From assembly GCF_900112485.1 (NCBI RefSeq), contig NZ_FOMG01000007.1, forward strand, positions 1-64,000: 64,000 nucleotides of DNA. Reading direction: 5' to 3'. Both the position numbers and the translations under genes were made by a program. The notes under the pieces are model-generated. The model was not told the DNA's origin and searched no databases. It saw only the letters and a list, made by a program, of their open reading frames with translations. Positions 48,147 through 55,324 of the stretch are shown here, in pieces; within the stretch, counting starts at the first letter, position 1; each line of letters opens with the position of its first letter. The DNA comes from Clostridium uliginosum. Its GTDB lineage: Bacteria; Bacillota; Clostridia; Clostridiales; Clostridiaceae.

Positions 48147-49937
48147 CTAAATATTTGAAGAATACTGATCTTTTAAAATCATAAATATTCTATCATGTTC
48201 TTTACTCCAACAACTATCAACATAATCACAGTTATCACAATTCCAGCAAGAAATTGCACCAAACTTCTCAATAACGTTTTTATTGTTATGGAAATTTTTA
48301 ATTACATCATGAATTATTTCTGATGGATAAAACTGCTCTAATAATTCCATACTAGTGTTACTATCAAAATTAGAAACTCTATTACCAATATAATCTCTAA
48401 CACATTTGTAATAAGTATAATTAAATTTATCATTGTTAGGATAGTTTAATGAATTTATGAAATTATTTATATAATTAAAACTTTCTTCATATTTACCTAT
48501 TTTATAAGACAATGCACATTTTAACAATTCTATATCTGAATAGTACCAGTTAATTTTATCAAATATATTTATATTTAATATCTCCGGTACTGATATTTTC
48601 TTTTTTATACTTGTACTATTTAGATTATTTATTAATTCAGTAATTTCAACATCGCTTATATTGTCAATATCTCTTAAATATTTCTTAATTTTAATATAGT
48701 TACTATAATTGTCAAGAGATTTAATATCATTAATACTCTCGACTTCACTAAATCCTGGCACAATTACATGATAGCTTGGAAAACCTAAGAAAGACACATC
48801 TCTGATAAATATAGAATAATCATCTCTTTTCAATATATTTAATAAATATTCTAACATATCTGAATTGCTATCACCCTGCACGTTATCAAATTCTTTAAAT
48901 TCATATGATTCTTTATTAGAGAATAAATTTTTATCATAAAGTCCAGAGCCATTTACTAAAATTCCGATCATATTATCATGAACATTTCCAATCTGTGGAA
49001 TTGAAGAAAATTCTGTAACACCTTTGAGCACTTTTATGTGTTGACCTTGTAATAATTCAGTAAGTGTTCTTTGTAACGCAATTTCAAATTTGGGATGTGC
49101 ACCAAATTTTATAAAATATGTTTGATCTGATTTGTTAATTATAATTACTCCAACTACTGGGTAACCTTTACCGAGCGAACAATCTTTAACCATGACTTTA
49201 TAATTACCAGATAACTCTAGGTCCTTTAACATTTTTTCAATTAGTGGATATTTAGCTATATAACTTATTGGTATATCTGGTGGAACAATATTTTCCATTA
49301 ATATTTTCTGATTAACGTGTCTTTCAAATATTTCTGATAATCCCTGAACAAGAGCCTCTTCTTTTGTATTGCCTGCACACATACCATTAGACATATACAT
49401 TTTCGAAACCATTTTTATTGGTATATATGATTCTCTTTTTGTTAATATATTTATATATGGAATAGAGATAAAGTCTGTATTGAAATTTTCATATGCAATT
49501 GGCATCCATTTTTTTAAAAGATCTCTTTTATAAACAGTTTTTCTAATAAGCTTTTCTTGAATTTTAAACCAATCATTCTCAAACTTCAATACTTCATCAA
49601 ACGTCATAGATTTTTCATCTGGACAATAATAAAATCCTTTATGTTTAAGTGCCTTTTGGCTGACATCAACAGATAACTTAAAAAATGCTTGATTTTGAAG
49701 TCGCTCCATTAACTCTCCATAGGCACTTGCTAAAGCATATGAAGGGCTTATTCCTTTTCCATTAGTAGCTAGATTACTATTATTAATCCTTATTGTAACT
49801 GAATAGTAATTTTCAATTGAATTACGCCAATTACTTTCAAATGTTTTTATTCCGATTTTATCCAAAATAGTTTTTATCTTATTTATTGTTATGTCTGGAT
49901 TATTATCTTTAAAATTTATATCTTTATATTTATTCAC
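48147..49937 (-). CDS. YcaO-family ATP-dependent enzyme with C-terminal helical domain and Cys cluster
   Basis: 596 residues. YcaO ATP-site motifs: SPSYALASAYGELMER (about 65-80), EALVQGLSEIFERHV (about 210) and GAHPKFEIALQRTLTELLQG (about 295). The overall layout, including IIVPGF-like YHVIVPGFSEV and a TPR-like tail after about residue 440, resembles E. coli YcaO rather than azoline-forming YcaO proteins, and the C-terminal PxPxP of the latter is absent. The tail ends with C564-x2-C567-x2-C570-x5-C576, a possible metal or Fe-S site. YcaO enzymes activate amide carbonyls with ATP. The GTG start lies behind GAGGTGAT. It is 179 bases downstream of the Gly-Met-X gene, which may encode its substrate. 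Confidence 0.87.
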   Translation of the reverse strand: MNKYKDINFKDNNPDITINKIKTILDKIGIKTFESNWRNSIENYYSVTIRINNSNLATNGKGISPSYALASAYGELMERLQNQAFFKLSVDVSQKALKHKGFYYCPDEKSMTFDEVLKFENDWFKIQEKLIRKTVYKRDLLKKWMPIAYENFNTDFISIPYINILTKRESYIPIKMVSKMYMSNGMCAGNTKEEALVQGLSEIFERHVNQKILMENIVPPDIPISYIAKYPLIEKMLKDLELSGNYKVMVKDCSLGKGYPVVGVIIINKSDQTYFIKFGAHPKFEIALQRTLTELLQGQHIKVLKGVTEFSSIPQIGNVHDNMIGILVNGSGLYDKNLFSNKESYEFKEFDNVQGDSNSDMLEYLLNILKRDDYSIFIRDVSFLGFPSYHVIVPGFSEVESINDIKSLDNYSNYIKIKKYLRDIDNISDVEITELINNLNSTSIKKKISVPEILNINIFDKINWYYSDIELLKCALSYKIGKYEESFNYINNFINSLNYPNNDKFNYTYYKCVRDYIGNRVSNFDSNTSMELLEQFYPSEIIHDVIKNFHNNKNVIEKFGAISCWNCDNCDYVDSCWSKEHDRIFMILKDQYSSNI

Positions 49938-50043
49938 ACGTTATCACCTCATTATAATATATATTATTATTAATTAACTAATAGTCTGTTTCAAAATAAA
50001 TTGCAAATTCTAGAGTATTATTGTTTTCTCTTTTTTAGAAACA

Positions 50044-50066
50044 AGAGGACTAAAAATAAGTCCTCC
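50044..50066 (-). promoter_or_regulatory. Hairpin between the Gly-Met-X gene and YcaO
   Basis: GAGGACTTATTTTTAGTCCTC on the minus strand has a 7-bp stem without a long T run. It could lower YcaO expression relative to the upstream gene or stabilise the upstream mRNA. This is inference. Confidence 0.5.
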
Positions 50067-50116
50067 TAAACAATAAATTTATTTTAAAAAGATATATTTT
50101 TACATTTTAATTTGCA

Positions 50117-50629
50117 TTATTTTTCTTTTACTTTCATTGGTTTCATTTCTGACATGCCTTGCATTCCATTCATGCCGTTCATGCCTTGCATTCCGCTCAT
50201 TCCATTCATGCCTTGCATTCCATTCATACCATTCATGCCTTGCATTCCGCTCATTCCATTCATTCCTTGCATTCCATTCATACCATTCATGCCTTGCATT
50301 CCGCTCATTCCATTCATTCCTTGCATTCCATTCATGCCTTGCATTCCACTCATGCCATTCATACCTTGCATTCCATTCATACCATCCATGCCTTTCATGC
50401 CATCCATGCCTTGCATTCCACTCATGCCATTCATACCTTGCATTCCATTCATACCATCCATGCCTTTCATGCCATCCATGCCTTGCATTCCTTTCATGCC
50501 ATCCATGCCTTGCATGCCTTGCATCCCTTGCATAGCTTGCATCATAGACATAATGTACATCATTTGCATCATTTCTTTCATATCAGCTATATCCATATCA
50601 TTCCCCAATTTTGAATTGTCTTTTTCCAA
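50117..50629 (-). CDS. Gly-Met-X repeat protein, candidate substrate of the neighbouring YcaO
   Basis: 170 residues. Residues 1-34 are a Met-rich, partly acidic leader-like segment (MADMKEMMQMM region); residues 35-160 are 42 uninterrupted Gly-Met-X triplets with X limited to Gln, Asn, Ser, Asp or Lys; residues 161-170 are EMKPMKVKEK. No signal peptide or Cys. The start is TTG at 50629 behind AAAGGAG-n8, which supports translation on this strand rather than the open antisense frames. Gly at every third position is formally collagen-like but there is almost no Pro; Met spaced MxxMxxM is also a known Cu(I)-binding pattern. A spore-coat filler, a metal-binding peptide or a RiPP precursor are all possible. 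Confidence 0.7.
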   Translation of the reverse strand: MEKDNSKLGNDMDIADMKEMMQMMYIMSMMQAMQGMQGMQGMDGMKGMQGMDGMKGMDGMNGMQGMNGMSGMQGMDGMKGMDGMNGMQGMNGMSGMQGMNGMQGMNGMSGMQGMNGMNGMQGMNGMSGMQGMNGMNGMQGMNGMSGMQGMNGMNGMQGMSEMKPMKVKEK

Positions 50630-50726
50630 AATAATAACTCCTTTAAATTAATAATGTAATAATATATATATGTCAGCTTTTTAATTTTAGTGCTCTTCCA
50701 TAAATGATTGATTTAATAATAAAGCT

Positions 50727-50936
50727 TTATTTATCTCTATAGTAATTTCTATAATAATTGTTATAAATATTTTCTTTCATAATATTTATAAACTGTTTTT
50801 GAATTCTATTTACTTCATTTGTAAGATTTTCATCAGAATTTTTTTGTTGTAAAAATATTATTTCTTCAATATCTAGACTCTCCTTTTCAACATAAGAAAC
50901 TGGTACAATAATTTTTTTTGGTATTGATAAATACAT
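50727..50936 (-). CDS. Small Tyr-rich protein of unknown function
   Basis: 69 residues, not recognised. The N-terminal half is beta-like (YLSIPKKIIVPVSYVEKE), the middle may be helical and the end is Tyr/Asn-rich (NIYNNYYRNYYRDK). An AGAGG site five bases before ATG gives modest support. It lies 97 bases upstream of the Gly-Met-X gene on the same strand and may be part of the same unit. Confidence 0.5.
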   Translation of the reverse strand: MYLSIPKKIIVPVSYVEKESLDIEEIIFLQQKNSDENLTNEVNRIQKQFINIMKENIYNNYYRNYYRDK

Positions 50937-51124
50937 ACTTACCTCTAATTTAATTGATTTTATAATAATATATCCATCCTATAAATAATATATTACAATT
51001 TAAATATTAAATTATTCTATTATTTATGATTTGCCCAAATTTGCTTAAGTGCTTAGAGTAGTTATTTCATGTAATACTAATCTCATAGATATTTCAATAC
51101 CCTTGCACTTAGGAGTGAGTTTAT

Positions 51125-51395
51125 ATGTATTTAATTAATGATAATGACAATACTTCTAGTCAAACTAATTAAGACACCCTTATTGTTAATGCAAAATGTA
51201 CTCAGGTTGATATAAATTATCCATAAGATTTAAACCTTTTAAATTCTGCAAGAGAAAAACTAGAAATATATATTGATTATTTATAAACATTCTGAATCTA
51301 AAAAAACTAGAACTTATGGGGAAAATGCTTTTTAAAATTTTCCAAACGTTTCAAATATTTGTTGCTCATAAAGATATGAATTTGGTGCTTAGTAA
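51125..51395 (+). pseudogene. Decayed IS1182/IS5-type transposase fragment
   Basis: Conceptual translation with in-frame stops reads CTQVDINYP-stop-DLNLLNSAREKLEIYIDYL, then after a frameshift KHSESKKTRTYGENA. This matches the pattern 'xDINYPxDLxLLNxARExLExIID ... KKxRTYRxxAR' known from IS1182-like DDE transposases. Several stops and at least one frameshift show it is dead. No terminal inverted repeats of an IS were found. Confidence 0.6.
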
Positions 51396-51419
51396 ATAAA
51401 TTTAAACTTTAAAATATAA

Positions 51420-51475
51420 AAAGGTTATCTTTCTATATGAATTCTCAAATTACATAAGAAAGTTAGCCTTTTTTT
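51420..51475 (+). terminator. Terminator-like hairpin
   Basis: AAAGGTTATCTTTCT pairs with AGAAAGTTAGCCTTT and is followed by T7. It follows the decayed transposase and may be its original terminator. Confidence 0.65.
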
Positions 51476-51514
51476 AATATTTATATTCTAATTCGCTATG
51501 TCTTAACTAAATAA

Positions 51515-51555
51515 ACTTGTATACTAACTAATTATTTTTTGAAAATACCTTACAT
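51515..51555. repeat. Dispersed palindromic repeat, right-end fragment near the transposase remnant
   Basis: TATACTAACTAATTATTTTT followed by TGAAAATACCTTA resembles the right end of copies B-D. The left end is missing. Confidence 0.45.
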
Positions 51556-51778
51556 ATTATTAAATTTCAGCTTATGAAAATGATATTAAATCTGATATAT
51601 TATAATATATTCTGCAAATCGATAATAATATATTAAATAGTTGTTTTTTTTCTATAATACTACAAATAAATCCATATTATTGATATAATGAGCTTATATT
51701 TAAAAATACTTTATATCTTAATGAAATTTTATTGCCGATATTTTATACTAAAAACAATCACTTGAGGAGAGGGTATAT

Positions 51779-52864
51779 ATGAGACTAATTCCAATTGAAT
51801 ATGTAAAACCAAATACAATACTTGGTAAAACATTATATACTATTGATGGTAGAATGCTAGTAAAATCTGGAATGGTTTTAACAAAGAGAATGATTGCTAA
51901 GATAAAAGAAATAAATGTTCTATCACTATATATAGTTGATGAATATAGCTCTGATGAAATTGTAGATATTATTAAGCCAGAATTGAGGCAAAAGGCAATT
52001 TTAACAATAAAAGACGCCTTTTTTAATATAAATAAAATTACTATTGCTGATAAATTTTCAAAGAAATCTGAAGTTTACTTTAAAAATATCCAAACTATGT
52101 CAGAAGAGTTAATGGAGAATATACTAACTAATGAGGATGTATTACTTTCATTAGTAGATATAAGGAGTATGGATAATTATATTTATTCTCATTCTGTAAA
52201 TGTTGCTATAATATCGATGATTCTTGGTATAGCTTTAAAACTTCCTAAGAAAAAGTTAGAATATCTTTGTATGGGAGCTTTAATTCATGATATCGGAAAA
52301 TCATTTGTCCCTAAAAAAGTTCTAATGACAGAAGAAGAATTAACTCCAGAAGAAAATATACTTCTAGAACAACATCCAAGATTGGGATATAATTATTTAT
52401 CTGATTCTTATAATCTAAGTGCTAATAGTAAATCAGTAGCATTACAACATCATGAAAGACCAGATGGATTAGGTTATCCAGATGGATTATGTGGTGATAA
52501 AATAAGTATTTTTAGCAAGATTGTAAGTATCGCTGATGCGTATGATACTTTATCATCAGGCAGACCTAACAAAAGAGCAATGTTTCCAAGTGATGTCTTA
52601 GAATATTTAATGTCTAATGCTGGTAAAATGTTTGATTATGATATAGTTAATACTTTTTGTAAAGTAGTGGTTCCATTTTCAAATGGAACTCTAGTTAATC
52701 TTAGCAATGGTGATATAGCTATAGTTAAAGAGACTTTACCTAATTTTCCACTAAGACCTATTGTAGAAATACTTAAAAGTTCTAAAACCAATACAATAGG
52801 GGAAGAAATTAATCTAATAGAAGAACTTTCAATAGTTATAACCAATATACGATATGAAATGTAA
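51779..52864 (+). CDS. HD-GYP domain protein, probable cyclic-di-GMP phosphodiesterase
   Basis: 361 residues. A short N-terminal region is followed by an HD-GYP domain (about 125-290) with HSVNVA, the HD pair in LIHDIGKSFVP, the HHERPDGLGYP signature and DAYDTL. These catalytic residues are intact, so hydrolysis of c-di-GMP is expected. Cytoplasmic, with no receiver or sensor domain. AGGAGAGGG precedes the ATG. A c-di-GMP EAL protein lies 2.5 kb away. Confidence 0.9.
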   Translation: MRLIPIEYVKPNTILGKTLYTIDGRMLVKSGMVLTKRMIAKIKEINVLSLYIVDEYSSDEIVDIIKPELRQKAILTIKDAFFNINKITIADKFSKKSEVYFKNIQTMSEELMENILTNEDVLLSLVDIRSMDNYIYSHSVNVAIISMILGIALKLPKKKLEYLCMGALIHDIGKSFVPKKVLMTEEELTPEENILLEQHPRLGYNYLSDSYNLSANSKSVALQHHERPDGLGYPDGLCGDKISIFSKIVSIADAYDTLSSGRPNKRAMFPSDVLEYLMSNAGKMFDYDIVNTFCKVVVPFSNGTLVNLSNGDIAIVKETLPNFPLRPIVEILKSSKTNTIGEEINLIEELSIVITNIRYEM

Positions 52865-53049
52865 AGGAACTACTTAAATATAAATTTTAGTGAAATATTT
52901 AATATAAAAATAATATTTATTTTTATATTTGTGTATAAAAATTATTTGCTTGTCCATAATAATAATGTATCCACGATATAATAATCAGTTCCCCTAATTT
53001 AGTGTAATGCCTATACATTATACTAAAAAAATAAAATATTTATTTACAC

Positions 53050-53083
53050 AAAAGACTTCTGTTTTTAAAACAGAGGTCTTTTA
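53050..53083. terminator. Bidirectional terminator
   Basis: AAAGACTTCTGTTTT and AAAACAGAGGTCTTTT lie between the converging HD-GYP and glycosylase genes. Confidence 0.85.
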
Positions 53084-53110
53084 AATATTTTTAATAAAAA
53101 CACTATGTAC

Positions 53111-53722
53111 TCATTTCTTAGAAATATATCTATTATCTTTTATATAAAATCTCCAAGGAAATTCTCTTGCTTCTTCTGCATAATCTATACCTATTCGTGT
53201 GGTTTCAACTATATCATAATCTATATTATTTCCTTCTTCTATGTATAATCCACTTTCTTCACTAAGAATTTTATAATTATCATTTTTATCTATAGAAAAA
53301 GCCATGCATAACTTTGATGGTCCATTTGTTAATTCCCTCTTTTTAGCTAAAGATAATTCACAATACTTCTTTTTAAATCTATTTAAAGAAATATAATCAA
53401 AATTATTTAAAGGTTCTATTGCTCTAATTAAAACTCCCTGTGCATTATTATTCTCACCAGTTATTACATTAAAGCAATGATACATACCATAAATGAAATA
53501 AACATATGCTATTCCGCCTTCTCTAAATAAAGGTTCTGTTCTGTCGGTTCGTCTTCCATTATAAGCATGAGATGCTTTATCTATTTCTGCAATATATGCT
53601 TCTGTCTCTACAATCTTTCCTTTTAACGTAATACCATCAATAGATCTTACAAGTGTTTTACCTAACAAATTTTTAGCTATTTCTAATGCATTCCCTTTAT
53701 AAAATTCTTTATTTAATATCAA
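53111..53722 (-). CDS. DNA-3-methyladenine glycosylase (AAG/MPG family)
   Basis: 203 residues. It removes alkylated purines from DNA. Recognised by [15 protein letters not shown], the catalytic [20 protein letters not shown] segment and [13 protein letters not shown], followed by [12 protein letters not shown]. The family's normal length is about 200. The start appears to be TTG at 53722 with a weak GTGGTGAT site. The gene is monocistronic. Confidence 0.9.
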   Translation of the reverse strand: MILNKEFYKGNALEIAKNLLGKTLVRSIDGITLKGKIVETEAYIAEIDKASHAYNGRRTDRTEPLFREGGIAYVYFIYGMYHCFNVITGENNNAQGVLIRAIEPLNNFDYISLNRFKKKYCELSLAKKRELTNGPSKLCMAFSIDKNDNYKILSEESGLYIEEGNNIDYDIVETTRIGIDYAEEAREFPWRFYIKDNRYISKK

Positions 53723-53765
53723 ATTAGATCACCACACTTTTTATTAATCTTTATATTTATTATTC

Positions 53766-53808
53766 TTAAGCACATGAAAGAAAACAATAGATCAAAAATA
53801 TGCCTTAA
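53766..53808. repeat. Dispersed palindromic repeat, copy G (minimal)
   Basis: TTAAGCACATGAAAGAAAAC then AATAGATCAAAAATATGCCTTAA: a left end joined directly to a right outer end. Confidence 0.5.
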
Positions 53809-53863
53809 TTATTTAAGTTTATCTATCTATACCATTGCTAATGTCCACATCTTCTATCACTTT

Positions 53864-54385
53864 TTATTTTATTTCATATTCCTTAAATTTAATCACTTTA
53901 TTATGTTTAAGACTTTCTTGAACATCTACTATTCTTTGATTCAATGATCCTCTAAACTTTAATCCATCTTCCATCTTATCTTCTTCAAATCGTCCATCTA
54001 CTAACACATCTATATTACTTAAAAGCTCCTTCCATGCATTATTACTTTCTAAATGACTCATTATATATTCAAAAGTATATCCTGTATAACACCATATATT
54101 TAATTTATTATTTTTAAATATCTTTGCCATATATGAAAACTGATATGCTCTTTCAAAAGGATCTCCTCCACTAAAAGTCACTCCTCTTATCATTGAATTA
54201 CCTAACACATCTTGTATTAATTCATCCATATCCATTTCTTCTCCGCCATTAAAATCATGAGTATCCGGATTAAAACACCCCTTACAGTTATGATTACACC
54301 CTTGTGAAAAAAATACCCTTCTCATTCCAGGTCCATTTACTAAACTTTCATAAGCAATTCCTGATAATCTTATAGTTTTTGACAA
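53864..54385 (-). CDS. nrdG: Anaerobic ribonucleotide reductase activating protein
   Basis: 173 residues. Radical SAM enzyme that installs the glycyl radical in NrdD. The CxxxCxxC motif is in SQGCNHNCKGCFNP, with TFSGGDPFERA following. The start is a TTG behind AAGGGAG. Unusually for the pair, nrdD lies about 7 kb away at 61322 with four genes between. Confidence 0.93.
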   Translation of the reverse strand: MSKTIRLSGIAYESLVNGPGMRRVFFSQGCNHNCKGCFNPDTHDFNGGEEMDMDELIQDVLGNSMIRGVTFSGGDPFERAYQFSYMAKIFKNNKLNIWCYTGYTFEYIMSHLESNNAWKELLSNIDVLVDGRFEEDKMEDGLKFRGSLNQRIVDVQESLKHNKVIKFKEYEIK

Positions 54386-54663
54386 AATAAATTCACTCCC
54401 TTTTATTAAGTTATTATCAAAATAATACTGTTTTATCCTTATAGTTTTTTATATATTTTTTTATATTCTTTATTTTAATGTCTAAATTATATTATAAAGC
54501 TAAAACTAATTATAATAAAGAAGTCAAAAAGCTGACTGGACTACTTTGAGTCAACAATAGATATTTATCATGTCACCATATTATTTACTTCTAATGAATA
54601 AATAATTTACTTAAATATAAAATATAATTAAAATCTATTAATTGAAAGGAGTTTTTAATTTTT

Positions 54664-55020
54664 ATGAAGAGATTTATAAATATACTTATTGTAATAATGT
54701 TACTTATTTGTACAACAGGTGATTTAACATTTGCTTCACAAAACCCTATAAATACCAATATAGTAGTTCAAGGTATATACAAAGTAGGTGAGAATAATGC
54801 AAATTTTGTCCCTGGAAAATATAAAGTTGAATTAATCTCATCTAACTCTATTGTTTATGTATATATAATAGATAATAATAACATTCAAAGATATTCTAAA
54901 AGATTTGATTCTAAGGACTCAGGAAAGCCTTATCCATTCTCTGTAGGAACATTAAAGGAAGGTGATTCTATAATTATTTTTGGTAAAGGTGAACTATATT
55001 TAAATAATATCCTTAATTAA
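54664..55020 (+). CDS. Small secreted protein of unknown function
   Basis: 118 residues. Signal peptide (MKRFINILIVIMLLICTTGD, cleavage probably after ...TFA) and a mature part of about 94 residues predicted to be all beta (GKYKVELISSNSIVYVYIID). No Cys. Not recognised beyond secretion. AAAGGAG site 10 bases upstream. Single gene with its own terminator. Confidence 0.75.
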   Translation: MKRFINILIVIMLLICTTGDLTFASQNPINTNIVVQGIYKVGENNANFVPGKYKVELISSNSIVYVYIIDNNNIQRYSKRFDSKDSGKPYPFSVGTLKEGDSIIIFGKGELYLNNILN

Positions 55021-55133
55021 AAGATACAATAATTCCTATTTATAGAATATTAATAGTTAAACTTAAATTAATATAAATCAAAATAATTTAAGTTTAATTA
55101 TATTTCTATTAAACTTATTATATAAAATTTAAT

Positions 55134-55204
55134 AAAAATAAGAAGTAATATAGATGAATTTTTTTATACAAATTCATCTATATTTACTTCTTATTAAATT
55201 TTTT
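55134..55204 (+). terminator. Terminator after the secreted protein gene
   Basis: AATAAGAAGTAA, ATAGATGAATTT and their complements form a stem of about 25 bp followed by AAATTTTTT. The rest of 55021-55324 shows no gene. Confidence 0.8.
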
Positions 55205-55324
55205 ATTATATTATTAATATATATGTTCTAAAAAAGTTTGTTCATTTAAATTGAATCTGTACTTTTAGAAATTGCAACAAGCTAGCTTTGCAAATAATGA
55301 ATTTTATTAATTAGAACTTATATA

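Noticed and set aside
50150-50530. Short direct repeats that could be taken for a CRISPR array
   Set aside because: Repeat units are 15-24 bases with no unique spacers and they keep a codon register; there are no cas genes.
50112-50651. Long open frames on the plus strand opposite the Gly-Met-X gene (Cys-Ile-Pro-Phe-Met type repeats)
   Set aside because: They are mirror products of the same short DNA repeat, which keeps several frames open. Only the minus frame has a leader, a ribosome-binding site and a neighbour in the same direction.
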